64,000 nt of DNA from assembly GCA_030248195.1 (NCBI GenBank), contig JASAND010026250.1:1-64000 (forward strand), in the 5' to 3' direction. This DNA comes from Trissonchulus latispiculum. Lineage: Eukaryota > Nematoda > Enoplea > Enoplida > Ironidae. The position numbers and the translations under genes were made by a program. Under the pieces are notes generated by a model. That model saw only the letters and a program-made list of their open reading frames with translations. It ran no database searches and was not told where the DNA came from. Within the stretch, counting starts at the first letter, position 1; each line of letters opens with the position of its first letter. Of this stretch, positions 34,661 through 45,620 are shown in pieces.

Positions 34661-36357
34661 AAGCATGCGCCCAATGTAAAGCTGTTGCCGCCCTTCAAGC
34701 CTCCGTCAAAGTCAAAGTCTCGCAGTCGCAACTCCTCGTCATCGAATAGCACTGGTGGAGGCGGAGGCGGTGGTGTTCACGGTCTCCCACCCGCCTCTTC
34801 CAATTCCCTGCTGGCCAATCATCATACCGGTTTTGGCATTGCCAACAACAATAACACCACCACCAGTATTAATGCCTTGGCTGAGCTGTCTTCTGGCGGA
34901 GGGCCCGGCAGCCTAGACCTACTGGGAACTCCATCTCAGGATAAGTCCTCCTCGACTTCAACCAATGGCGATGTGGGTGGTCTAGGTCACCATAGCATGT
35001 CACCTTCGTCCAGGCCGGCCAGTGCCCGATCCACCAGCGGAAAAACGACTGGCAATCAGTCGTCAGTGCCGGCCAGAGAGCGAAACGGCCCGTCCCCCAT
35101 TTCGCCGGCCGTGACGCCTAACGCTGCCTCCTCGACCAGTTTGGGAGAAGGTGGTCCTTCTGCAATTTCCTATGCTTCTTCAGTAGGCGGTGGCCCGTTT
35201 ATGAACACTATGGCTGCTACCTGTGTCGGCTTTCTAGCATCTGCTGGTTCCGGTACCAGTAGTACGCAAGGCTTTTATGGCACAAATTCTTCTTCGACAG
35301 TAGGAAACTGTGTAACCACTGTGACTAACTGTTTGACCTCTGGCAGCGCCTTTATCCCGCCCCTACCTTCTAGTATCATCAGCAGTTCAGGTAGTGGTCG
35401 TCCCAGCGGTCTGGACGGTTTTTCGTCTTATTCTGGGATTCCACCTCCCTCCTCACCGCTGACTCTTTCTTCGTCAACCCTACTATCTCAGGGAACCTTG
35501 ACTACCACTATGGTCAGTTGTTCTGCATCCACGATAACGTCCACTTCTGCTGGGATACCTCTGATGGTCTCTGCTTCCCCCAGTAGTGATCCCGTGAGCC
35601 AGAAAGGAGGTGCCAGTATTGCGCCCTTGCCAGCTTCTTTACTGGCACCTCCGCTCCAGGAGTCGGGTATCCTACCGACCTCCTCCTCCCTCACTGACAA
35701 TGGCAATTTCCCCGCAACTTCTGTCACTACTCCGACGACGACTGCAAGTCGACGCCTTGGCGGAACCCGAAGGACTAGTCGCGGTGGCGGTACAAAGCGA
35801 CGTACCTCTTCCAGTCCCAACTCGGCCGGCTTGACGACTGTAGCTGCTGGTCTGGGCGGCAGTGCTGAGAAGCAGCCGCGTAGATCGGGCGCGGCCGGCG
35901 CCGCCTCATCGGGCTCTTCGGGCACGTCTTCGGCTACGGCCCGGAAGAATGCCAAACGGGAGGCGGAAACCCAGCTGCTGTTGGACGAAGTGTCACCTGT
36001 GGTGGCCGATATGGTGGCCAGTTTCCACTCAGAGCGAGTCTCAGCCTCCTCCTCCTCCTCTTCCCACTATCACCATCATCATCCACATTCGTTGCATCGG
36101 GACTTGGATTCGTCGACTGGCGCTGGGGCTCCGAACGGTAGCTTTGCCGGAGGACTGTCGGCCGCTGTCCTCGGCTTGACAGGGAGCGGCTATCTTCCCT
36201 CATCTGGTGGCGGCAGTGGGTTGGGTGGTTCCGCCGGTCTGGGCTCAGTTTTGTCCGTTGTGTCGAGGAGCTATCATCATCCCAGCAGTGGTGGTGCTAT
36301 GCTGAATCCGGTCGCTGGTTCAGGATCCGTTCGTGACTTCCCCTATACTGTTAATGC
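34661..36357 (+). CDS. MLLT10: AF10/MLLT10-type PHD protein, exon 6 (low-complexity middle)
   Basis: AF10 proteins read histone H3 (unmodified K27) through the PHD-knuckle-PHD module and recruit DOT1L through a C-terminal leucine zipper. This exon codes about residues 184-749. It begins KHAPNVKLLPPFKPPSKSKS, the counterpart of the segment after the extended PHD in insect Alhambra. Long Ser/Thr/Gly/Pro runs follow, then a basic patch (SRRLGGTRRTSRGGGTKRR, about residues 545-565), then ARKNAKREAETQLLLDEVSP and a His cluster near residue 660. The acceptor is TTCTTTTCAG. The donor is GC/GTAAGT at 36358, which avoids the in-frame TAA just after. Open reading upstream of 34661 is translated transposon, not gene. 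Low complexity makes the middle hard to compare, but phase and order fit. Confidence 0.88.
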
Positions 36358-36739
36358 GTAAGTCTACTTCATTATATAAATAAATTATCGGTGTCCTTTT
36401 TATTTGTATAATGATTCCATGTGGTTTCTGTGCAGTGCCGGCTAAACTTAGCAGAAGTCTTCTGGCACGAGTTAATGAGGTCTTGTCATTCCCTCCTTGT
36501 GAGTCCCTGGACAGTCTCCTAGGTGGACACACATCTGTGAGAACCTTTGCAACACGGGGCTGGTTAAAATTGTTCCTGAGTTCTTGCAAGCTGCCTTCCT
36601 TCTCTCATATGTGCAATTTTGATGAGATAAGCCAAGGTAGCGATGCATTTTTAGTTATGTTTTGAATGTCAAAAGTACTACGTATGTACCTAATTGGATT
36701 AGCTAGTGTGTATTTAAAAAAAATATTTGTTGTCTTTAG

Positions 36740-36846
36740 GGTAACTCCCACAACTACTGCTATCAGTCTTCCACCAACCGCCTCCCTTTCTTGCAATTCG
36801 TCATTTTCTGCTTCCACACAATTGCCTAGTGTCGCTTCCCTTGGAG
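36740..36846 (+). CDS. MLLT10: AF10/MLLT10-type PHD protein, exon 7
   Basis: Acceptor TTGTCTTTAG, donor GGAG/gttaga. In the phase required by exon 6 it reads VTPTTTAISLPPTASLSCNS, a Ser/Thr-rich linker. The alternative acceptor at 36436 would meet a stop at once, which supports this choice. Confidence 0.78.
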
Positions 36847-37091
36847 GTTAGATTTTTAACACAACTTTAACTTAAGCGCTTTATCTACAATTTCTAACAG
36901 AACATGCTGGGATATTTGAACATTTTAACATTAGATTTAGATTAGTTAGATCAGTTTTTTGTAAAATTATGTAATGTGCAATTTAATTTTCTTAGTAACG
37001 TACACCTTTGTCTTAACTATTCCCTGTTTTCATACTCTTGATGTTTGAGCTTGCTTTGTTTTCTGGACTTAGCGTATATCTAATGTTTCAG

Positions 37092-37311
37092 GTATCAGTC
37101 AGAGGGCTACTGATGGTGGCGGTTTGAAGATATCTCCAACTGGATCAACAGGAGGAGGAGGCGGGGGAGGACCCAGCTCATTTCCTATATTGGATCGGGC
37201 TCAGGTCTATGTGGGAGGAGGGCCCGGTGGTTCTGGGACTGTCCCTTCGTCCTGGGTGGGACCTCCGAATCCTTTTGCAAAAACAGTTTCATCCAATGAT
37301 ACTCAACCTCC
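37092..37311 (+). CDS. MLLT10: AF10/MLLT10-type PHD protein, exon 8
   Basis: Acceptor AATGTTTCAG, donor CCTCC/gtatgt. It gives GISQRATDGGGLKISPTGST, a Gly run, then VSSNDTQPP, a flexible linker leading to the zipper region. It is in frame with exons 7 and 9. Confidence 0.8.
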
Positions 37312-37630
37312 GTATGTTTTGAAGTACTATGCATTAGTATGTACATACGTACAATGTAAGATGTTTTTGTGCATTTTTTACAAAATTGTATGGCTGCTGC
37401 TTTTACGGAGGAAGCTTTGGAGGAGGGTCAATTTTTCAACCTTATTGTTGTAACATTATGCTTAAGGTTTCGCAGCAGTTTTAATTTTTTAATTTAAGTG
37501 TATGGAAGTTTTCACAGTACTGAAAATTGGAATTTCTTAAAATTCTAGCTTGAACGCCTCCTAATGTTTTGCTGCCATGCTGAAGGGTTTGGCTTGGTTC
37601 AATTCATGATTTGTTCTGTATTGTTTTCAG

Positions 37631-37722
37631 ACCTCAGTTTCCTACATCTCTTGAGCAGCTACTGGAGAGACAATGGGAACAAGGATCCCAGTTTTTGATG
37701 GAACAGGCTCAACATTTTGATA
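37631..37722 (+). CDS. MLLT10: AF10/MLLT10-type PHD protein, exon 9 (start of OM-LZ region)
   Basis: Acceptor TTGTTTTCAG, donor GATA/gtgaga. It encodes FPTSLEQLLERQWEQGSQFL followed by MEQAQHFD, which matches human AF10 SSLEQLLERQW.EGQQFLLEQ, the octapeptide motif of the region that binds DOT1L. The zipper heptads themselves should be in the next exon, which I could not find in the remaining 26 kb, so the gene is partial here (888 codons). Confidence 0.88.
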
Positions 37723-37887
37723 GTGAGACTTTTTATTTTTTAGTTCACACCTCCCGATTCTAATTGCCTCCTGTGTAATAACGAAATATTGCACGCAGAC
37801 CTAAGGTTCCGACCAGTTCCCTTTTTTCCAAGGTTCCACAGTGTAGAATCGGTGAATCAATTTTTCATTAGAATGTCTACTCTACAA

Positions 37888-38117
37888 CTGGCATTTTTTT
37901 AGTGTTTTCCCCCCACTTTTCGGTTCCCCCTCCACTTTTCGGAGCCCCCCCCCACTTTTCGACAAGCCCCCCCCCCCACTTTTTTTGGGGGTCGCCCAAA
38001 AGTGTCGAAAAATTAAGTTTTTGAGGTCAAATTTTCAAAAAAGTTTCTGAATTTTTAGTTAATTTATGGACTTATAAGTTAATTTTAAGCTTAAAAATAG
38101 CGATTTTTTGTGTTTCA
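37888..38117. mobile_element. Truncated CTGGCATTTTTTTAG element
   Basis: It starts CTGGCATTTTTTTAG and continues with CCCCCCACTTTTCGG units, then TGGGGGTCGCCCAAAAGTG. The same order is seen (inverted) in the intact copy at 61974-62379. It lacks the other end. Directly after it is a 10-bp-arm palindrome, GGTAGTGCGC / GCGCACTACC, at 38118-38141. Confidence 0.8.
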
Positions 38118-38259
38118 GGTAGTGCGCGTTAGCGCACTACCTAGAATAGGGAAATTTGCACGTTGTGCGCCTTATTGGAAACTGTTTTTTTAATAACTCA
38201 CGGAGGAGTGGACCGATCGGGCTCAAACTCGCTATGTGAAGAGCCCGTGGGCAGGGGTA

Positions 38260-39213
38260 TAGTCAGACCCGGGAAAAAAAAATCACCCCCGAATAAGGGT
38301 AAAAAAAAACGGGGCCGCCCTGGAAGCCTGGTTGACCCGGCGAGTCCCACTAATGTGTGGTAATATAGCGCCACCCTAGATGACCTCAAACTATAAGTAT
38401 GAGACCCCTGGACCAAATAGAAAGTTTTCAGTGTAATTTCAAAGTTGACCTCCCAAAACCACCGCCAAAAGCTAAGGGTCATATCGGAATTTCTAAACTT
38501 CTCTTGCTAGCGTGGAGAGACTCCGGGCTCCAATACTGTGCATGTGGGTTTGTATTGGCCCCAAGTATTAACACACAAGGCACCATTTCCCCTACTGCAT
38601 TGGGGCTCCACCAGCTGACCATTTTTTTTTACCCCCAAAATTTCGCCACTTTTCGGGTAAAAAAAAATGGTCAGAACCCAGCAAAAAAATTTTTTCTGAA
38701 GCAGTATGGGGGTTTTAATGCGTTTAGAACGCTTAAAAATCATCGATTAAGCCTAAAAACTTTTTAAATTAGTCAAAACCGACCATTTTTGAATATTTTT
38801 CAAAAATGGCTATTTTGCTTATGAAACCTGATTGGTTGATGCTGCACAATTTTTGAACTTTTCAAATCGATAAAAATTGTTACCAATTCATTATAACTTT
38901 GGTTTTTTTGGCCAAATATACTAAATTTGATGCGCTCTTTCATCTGGAAGCATCAAATCTACTCTAGCGCCAATATTTTGGGGTGATTTTTTTTACCACA
39001 AACCAATTTTTTTTTTACCATTTTGTCGGGTAAAAAAATCACCGATTTTTTTTATTAATCTGAGAATCTGTGGTGGTAGGAAAGATTTTAATACCTGAAT
39101 CGATAGAGGGCAGTGCTGGGCACTTACATGCAAAACCGCTTCCAGATTGGCCAACATTTGCGAAAGTTAGAGGCTTAAGTCGAAAACCCTTTTTTTTATC
39201 CCGGGTCTGACTA
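38260..39213 (+). mobile_element. TA-flanked element, copy 1 (954 bp)
   Basis: Ends TAGTCAGACCCGGGA and its inverse, flanked by TA on each side. The body is nearly identical to the inverted copy at 39867-40815. Conserved open frames in both copies lack recognisable domains and probably only reflect recent duplication. Confidence 0.88.
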
Positions 39214-39234
39214 TACCAGAATAGAATGAGCCCT

Positions 39235-39305
39235 GAGCCCTGAGCGAGCTGAGCAACATTTGTCATAGAACTGCATGCTCAAAGTGGTTGTGGAGTGCTG
39301 TGGTT
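39235..39305 (+). repeat. Stray fragment of the 146-148-bp arm satellite
   Basis: GAGCGAGCTGAGCAACATTT, then GTCATAGAACTGCATGCTC and AAAGTGGTTGTGGAGTGCTG, match the unit repeated at 44130-44790. It is an isolated partial unit. Confidence 0.75.
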
Positions 39306-39346
39306 GGCTTGCTTGCTACCGTTGAAAGATATCTATATATACATAC

Positions 39347-41412
39347 TAGTGATGTGCGCTGAAACATTTGCCCGCTCCGGAGCTCCGGCCGGAGCGGGCT
39401 GTCGCAGCTCCGGAGCTCCGCGGAGCTCCGACTGTTTGTGGAGGTTAAAATTGTAAAAATTTTATTTTAAGCTAAGCAAATTATTTTTGTTCTGAAAAGC
39501 ACGTCTACTGACTGTTTACTTTTGTCGCTTCATATTTTTATGTTCTGAATCTGCTTCCTTTGATAAACATTTATTCTATGCATTTGCTAACCTGTATTTT
39601 TGGTCTGACATGAGTTCACACTTTGACAACTATTCACAGTATTTGCGGCTGTTTCTTTATGCATTACGTATGTTGCGTTGGCAAAAAGCCACTTTTAGTT
39701 TACTGCCGTTTAGTTCTGTTTTATTCTTTCAGGATTTGCTAAGTTTAAGTTTTATAGATTAGGACTCCATAAAATTCGTTAAAGAAATTCGTTAAGAATT
39801 TCGTCAAAAATTTGTAAAATCCATAATGAATTATGGCAAGATAAATTCAGACCAAATTTGCATTTATAGTCAGACCCGGGATAAAAAAAAGGGTTTTCGA
39901 CTTAAGCCTCTAACTTTCGCAAATGTTGGCCAATCTGGAAGCGGTTTTGCATGTAAGTGCCCGGCACTGCCCTCTATCGATTCAGGTATTAAAATCTTTC
40001 CTAGCACCACAGATTCTCAGATTAATAAAAAATATCGGTGATTTTTTTACCCGACAAAATGGTAAAAAAAAAATTGGGTTGTGGTAAAAAACTCACCCCA
40101 AAATATTGGCGCTAGAGTAGATTTGATGCTTCCAGATGAAAGAGCGCATCAAATTTAGTATATTTGGCCAAAAAAACCAAAGTTATAATGAATTGGCAAC
40201 AATTTTTATCGATTTGAAAAGTTCAAAAATTGTGCAGCATCAACCAATCAGGTTTCATAAGCAAAATAGCCATTTTTGAAAAATATTCAAAAATGGTCGG
40301 TTTTGACTAATTTAAAAAGTTTTTAGGCTTAATCGATGCTTTTTAAGCGTTCTAAACGCATGAAAACCCCCATACTGCTTCAGAAAAAATTTTTTTGCTG
40401 GGTTCTGACCATTTTTTTTACCCGAAAAGTGGCGAAATTTTGGGGGTAAAAAAATGGTCAGCTGGTGGAGCCCCAATGCAGTAGGGGAAATGGTGCCTTG
40501 CGTGTTAATACTTGGGGCCAATACAAACCCACATGCACAGTATTGGAGCCCGGAGTCTCTCCACGCTAGCAAGAGAAGTTTAGAATTTCCGATATGACCC
40601 TTAGCTTTTGGCGGTGGTTTTGGGAGGTCAACTTTGAAATTACACTGAAAACTTTCTATTTGGTCCAGGGGTCTCATACTTATAGTTTGAGGTCATCTAG
40701 GGTGGCGCTATATTATCACACATTAGTGGGACTCGCCGGGTCTACCAGGCTTCCAGGGCGGCCCCGTTTTTTTTACCCTTATTTGGGGGTGATTTTTTTT
40801 TCCCGGGTCTGACTATATCCACTGTTGAACTTTTGTATGTAATCATAAAATAAATTTGAATAAGGAGAAATTATATCTGAAAAATATTAGAAAAAATGGG
40901 TGAGATGAAAGCAAAGAAAACATTTGTAGAGATTGAAAGTTTACGTAGAAGCATATATAGATTTTATTGGAAGAGGGAATAATCGATGGATTAATTAATT
41001 GCAATTATATATATATATATATAATTAAAAACGTTGTGTGGAAACAATTCTTAGAGGCCGTAGTTTAGAATTACATTTAAATTTTAACTTTTATGATCTG
41101 GACAAGTTGGAAAAATTGTCTCCAGAAAACGAATTATACAGCAGTTTTGAGAAAGCAGAAAAGTTATTAAAAATAATACGAGCACTAATTTATTGTTCTT
41201 ACGCACTGTTCGCGAGACTACAGCAAGAAATCATAAAAACTCTTCGAATATTTCATTATTGCCCAAACTTATGAACAACAAACAGGCATCAAAAATTGAA
41301 AATGGTTGCTCCGGGTACCCGGAGCTCCGGAGCAGAAGCCCGCTCCGGAGCACCGAAAATCGGAGCTCCGCTCCGGAGCTCCGTCGGAGCGGAGCTCCGG
41401 CGCACATCACTA
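39347..41412. mobile_element. hAT-like element, GGAGCTCC type, with nested insertion
   Basis: Perfect 8-bp flanks ATACATAC (39339-39346 and 41413-41420). Ends TAGTGATGTGCGCTG and (inverted) TAGTGATGTGCGCCGG. GGAGCTCCGGAG-type units lie at 39375-39430 and 41310-41400. The body (about 1.1 kb without the insertion) is interrupted by the TA-flanked element at 39867-40815. An open frame at 41038-41274 ends in a helical segment but is not recognisably a transposase. Confidence 0.92.
39867..40815 (-). mobile_element. TA-flanked element, copy 2 (949 bp), nested
   Basis: Inverted near-identical copy of 38260-39213, with the same TAGTCAGACCCGGG ends and TA flanks (39865-39866, 40816-40817). It is inserted inside the GGAGCTCC hAT-like element and so is younger than it. 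Confidence 0.9.
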
Positions 41413-41453
41413 ATACATACCTTCATGAGCATACATATATAAAATAATAGAAA

Positions 41454-42208
41454 ACAAGAACAAAAAGTGCTCCTTCGTCGCATGTAAAATACATATGAGT
41501 CTTCGTAGGCAGGTTGTACATAAGCAAAAACTAGCCTGTAAAATACATATGAGTTCCGTAGAGAGGTTGTAAATTAAGGAAAACAAGTTGCAACCGCTTA
41601 ACATATGAGCCTGTCCTACAACGAGGCTCATATTGGCGTCACAGTGCATTCCACATTAAAGCCTCGTTAAAGAACCTCAGCTTCATCCACATTACGGAAA
41701 AATGAATAGACGTCATGGCCCAGGACTGAAGTGAACTAGGACTGCTCAAGCTGAACTGTACATGCAACCTGTTTCCTGAAACACTATGGCACACCTCTAA
41801 TGCATTCTCGAAACACTTTCACATTATACACACGCAGAATGCGTTCCCACTTGGCTGTGAGTCAGAGCGCCTCATGGCGTACCGTATTGAGCATATGCAC
41901 ACTATAATGACTGATCAAGATTATATATATGAAGGATAATTTGTAATGAAAAGCTTTATGCAGTATGTATTTATATAAAAGTAAAATATATATCTGCAAA
42001 TTATTCGTATTATGACATACCTACGCCAATATGAGCCTCGTTGTAGGACAGGCTCATATGTTAAGCGGTTGCAACTTGTTTTTCTTAATTTACAACCTCT
42101 CTACGGAACTCATATGTATTTTACAGGCTAGTTTTTGCTTATGTACAACCTGCCTACGAAGACTCATATGTATTTTACATGCGACGAAGGAGCACTTTTT
42201 GTTCTTGT
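41454..42208. mobile_element. Foldback family F2, intact copy
   Basis: Arms of about 190 bp: the left starts ACAAGAACAAAAAGTGCTCC (41454) and the right ends with its inverse (42208). Arms include CATATGAG motifs repeated four times and GCCTGTCCTACAACGAGGC. The spacer is noncoding. A second copy is at 48222-48940. Confidence 0.9.
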
Positions 42209-42229
42209 ATATTATATAAGAAATGGTGT

Positions 42230-42658
42230 AGAAGGGGGTGAGGGGGTGAAGCCTCCCAGAAACGGTAAATATGTGGAAACAAATTAATGCGCATAGGAAA
42301 AAGTTGCCACTATTTGGCAAATTGTCCAAAATTTCTGTAACGTTACACAATCGCCAAAAAGGTTTTGCTATTTTCCAGAAAAAGTGTGCAATTACACGCG
42401 TTTTTGAGCAAAAAACACTGTAACTAAGCTTAAAGGTGATCAAAAATTAAGTTTTAGCACCAAAATAGACGTTTTCTGACCAAACATTTCCGGCGCAGCC
42501 GGATAATTTTTGAAAAGTTTTACCAAACATCCTAAAAGTGGGCCAATTTCTAGGCACCTTAGGCTGAGTGAGAGGGGCCGAAAAAAGTGAGGAGGGGAAC
42601 GAGGAACGGAAGGGGTCGAGTAAGGGGGGGGTACAACCCCCCCCAGTAAAAACCCCAG
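42230..42658 (-). mobile_element. G/C-run element with CCGG hairpin core, inverted copy
   Basis: Read on the minus strand it starts CTGGGGTTTTTACTGGGGGG, like the left end at 17708, and contains ATCCGGCTGCGCCGGAAATG as hairpin. TTTAGCACCAAAATAGACG is shared with the PHKA-intron copy. The far end is unclear, close to the F2 foldback. Confidence 0.72.
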
Positions 42659-42862
42659 TCCCCCTCCAGCTTCCCAAAAAAGGGACCGCCAAGTTTGTGC
42701 AGGGTCGGCCACTCGGCCCCCCGTCCAATATATTTTCCAGGTTTAACTTGCCAGCATAGGTGTGACTGGAGGAGGAGGGTTGGGGGTTCCCCCAGAACAT
42801 TTTTGGCCAGTTCTCGGGGCGGGCCCATTTCTGCCGAAGGCACACGAAAATTAGGTATATAT

Positions 42863-42920
42863 TAGGGATTGGCCGGAGCAAGGATTTTCGCTCCGGCCGG
42901 AGCCGGAGCCGGATTTTTTC
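42863..42920 (+). mobile_element. Solitary hAT-like left end (GGAGCC units)
   Basis: TAGGGATTGGCCGGAGC is followed by CCGGCCGGAGCCGGAGCCGG. It looks like one end of another array-type hAT element. No matching right end with a shared 8-bp flank was found. Confidence 0.5.
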
Positions 42921-43659
42921 ATTGTCAATCTTTAGGCTGAAAGTCTTCAAGGACCAATATTTTTAGGCCATTACAAAAAATGCTTATCAAAATATTGTTA
43001 ATATTTAAGGATTAAGTGCTGTTGTATATATCATAGGGGTCGCGGCAGCGACCCCTATAATATGTGTGAAAAGTGGCTGGAGACAGTGTAAAATAAGCTG
43101 CGCAGAAGCTGCGCAAAATCCTGCGCAGATCCTGCGCAGATTTCATGCGCAAATTGTAGAGCACATCGAGTTTAGTATGTCTGTGAAGTTTCAGCCCCGT
43201 ATCACTTACCGTTAAAAAGTTGCGCCCCGGACCGGTTATGGCGGCGATGTTTTTTTTTTCCGGTTTCTCCTATTTGATGGTTGTATTGTACATAATGTTC
43301 GCCGCTTTCACGTGATCTGCAGCGGTGGGCCAACCTAAAGGGCTATGGGGTCTAGTAGTACCCTCTAAAGAATTTAAGAATCACAACTTTTTTTGCGCCG
43401 CAGCTGCGCCACAGCGCCGCAGTGGCGCCGCAAAGTCGGCTCATAGCGAAAAGTGACCATTTTTGTGGTCGTCGCTCAGGTCGAACGTTACGAGCTGGAG
43501 CTGATTTCTTTTTATATTCAGAAATTACATATATTGAACTAACTAACGGTCCAGGTTGCGTTTCTCTATCACTTCCCTAGCGACCACACTGGCCCGTCAA
43601 AAATGGCGAAAATTCGAAAAATGAAAAATCGAAATTTCTCGCTATCTGTTTAACTTTGA

Positions 43660-44110
43660 ACGCTCAAATCTTCCATACAATGGTTTTCTGGCACGGAGAA
43701 TCGATTCCCGCAGTCAGTTTTACCGTCAGACCCACCCATCTTGCTGGGCTGGTTCCACTTTGCCGTCGGGAGGGTCAAGTCGGAAACCGCCTCCTGGAGG
43801 TCCATAGTAGGCTTTACCTGGCCTCTCAAAACTTTGTCTATAGGGGTTTTCTGGTGCGCCCAGCTCATTCCCGGTGTCGTTTTTGCCGTAGGACTCATCC
43901 ATCTTGCTGTGCTGGTTCCACTTTGCCGTCTGGAGGGTCATGTCGGAAACCGCTTCCTGGAGGTCCATAGTAGGCTCTACCTGGCCTCTCAAAACTTTGT
44001 CTATAGGGGTTTTCTGGTGTGCCCAGCTCATTCCCGGTATCCGTTTTGCCGTCCGACGTACCTATTTTGCTGGGCTGGTTCCACTTTGCCGTTTGAAGGG
44101 TCAGTCGGGT
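43660..44110 (+). repeat. 163-bp tandem array, left arm
   Basis: GCTGGTTCCACTTTGCCGT recurs at 43748, 43911 and 44074, exactly 163 bp apart. Each unit includes GGAGGTCCATAGTAGGC and TCAAAACTTTGTCTATAGGG. The long open frames on both strands are a by-product of the repeat. Confidence 0.92.
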
Positions 44111-44129
44111 GGGGGGTCAAGTGGTCGAA

Positions 44130-44790
44130 AATAAAATTTTTCAAAAGTGGTCAAATTTGGTACCAAATGAAAGCCCTAAGCGAGCTGAGCAACTTTTGTC
44201 ATAGAACTGCATGCTCAAAGTGGCTGTAGAGTGCTGTGGTGGGGTGGGGTGGGGACTTAGGCGATTTTCGGTCAAAAATGAAAGTTTTCAAAAGTGGCCA
44301 AATTTGGTACCAAATGAAAGCCCTAAGCGAGCTGAGCAACTTTTGTCATAGAACTGCATGCTCAAAGTGGCTGTAGCGTGCTGTGGTGGGATGGGGTGGG
44401 GACTTAGGCGATTTTCGGTCAAAAATGAAAGTTTTCAAAAGTGGTCAAATTTGGTACCAAATGAAAGCCCTAAGCGAGCTGAGCAACTTTTGTCATAGAA
44501 CTGCATGCTCAAAGTGGCTGTAGAGTGCTGTGGTGGGGTGGGATGGGGACTTGGCGATTTTCGGTCAAAAATGAAAGTTTTCAAAAGTGGCCAAATTTGG
44601 TACCAAATGAAAGCCCTAAGCGAGCTGAGCAACTTTTGTCATAGAACTGCATGCTCAAAGTGGCTGTAGAGTGCTGTGGTGGGGTGGGGTGGGGACTTAG
44701 GCGATTTTCGGTCAAAAATGAAAGTTTTCAAAAGTGGTCAAATTTGGTATCAAATGAAAGCCCTAAGTGAGCTGAGCAACTTTTGACATG
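44130..44790 (+). repeat. 146-148-bp tandem array, left arm
   Basis: CAACTTTTGTCATAG (last unit CAACTTTTGACATGG) recurs at 44190, 44338, 44484, 44630 and 44778. The unit carries GGTACCAAATGAAAGCCCTA, CATGCTCAAAGTGGCTGTAG and GGTGGGGTGGGGTGGGGAC, the last with potential to form a G-quadruplex. Confidence 0.93.
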
Positions 44791-44855
44791 GAACCATCCA
44801 CCAATATTTGCTGTGCCAAATAACGTCACGGGCCCATGGAACTTTTGTCTTTACG

Positions 44856-45568
44856 GACAAGTAGGAAAAATGCTCCTTGCAGTCGCATGAAAAAGTTAAT
44901 ATGAGCTATGATGGTCAACATTTAAATGTGTCAAGGACAAGATTTAAAATGTTTAATATGAGCCAACATCTAAATAAGTAGAGGACAAGATGTAAACGGC
45001 TAATATGAGCCGCTACGTTTCTCTTGGGCTCATATTGACGCTCATTTAGCTTTTGCTTACTTTTAATCCAACACTGAAATGGCTTGCATGAATAACGACG
45101 CATAAACATTAATTTTGCAAAGCTGTACGTAAATGTTTTCTTCTCCACCGCTACATCCAAGTACACATTTAAGGCCACCATATAAGTCAACAAAATGAAA
45201 CCGAAGTCCAATCTAATGAAGAAATTGTGAAATCTTGAGAAATCACATTTGAAGTTATCATCGTCATTAATCATGTCATTAATCATCACATTAATTCAAT
45301 ATTCTCAAGCCAATCAAATCGTTTATAAACACTGATGCTTATATGCCAACCGTAAACTGTATATATGTTTGCCATTTTAGTCGCGTCAATATGAGCCCAA
45401 GAGAAACGTAGCGGCTCATATTAGCCGTTTACATCTTGTCCTCTACTTATTTAGATGTTGGCTCATATTAAACATTTTAAATCTTGTCCTTGACACATTT
45501 AAATGTTGACCATCATAGCTCATATTAACTTTTTCATGCGACTGCAAGGAGCATTTTTCCTACTTGTC
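44856..45568. mobile_element. Foldback family F1, intact copy (713 bp)
   Basis: Perfectly matched 186-bp arms at 44856-45041 and 45383-45568. Ends GACAAGTAGGAAAAATGCTC and inverse. Arms carry repeated AATATGAGC boxes and AGGACAAGAT. The 340-bp spacer is noncoding. The copy at 3751-4376 is truncated. I saw no target duplication. Confidence 0.92.
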
Positions 45569-45620
45569 CTCCGTCTAGTTTTTGGGAACGCTGCCATAAC
45601 TGTGGCAGCAGCAATCACAA

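Noticed and set aside
36430..36660. Alternative AF10 exon from the acceptor TGTGCAG at 36436
   Set aside because: In the phase set by exon 6 it meets a stop within three codons; the acceptor at 36739 keeps the frame.
38399..38767. 122-codon frame also present in the inverted copy at 40312-40677
   Set aside because: Both lie in the two recent copies of the same non-autonomous element; conservation reflects recent copying, and no transposase motif is visible.
41038..41274. 78-codon frame in the GGAGCTCC hAT-like element as a transposase remnant
   Set aside because: Helical and Leu-rich, but without the hAT dimerisation signature; too short to claim.
43650..44229. Overlapping 76-162 codon frames on both strands
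   Set aside because: Periodicity artefacts of the 163-bp array; mirrored in the inverted array at 49863-50345.
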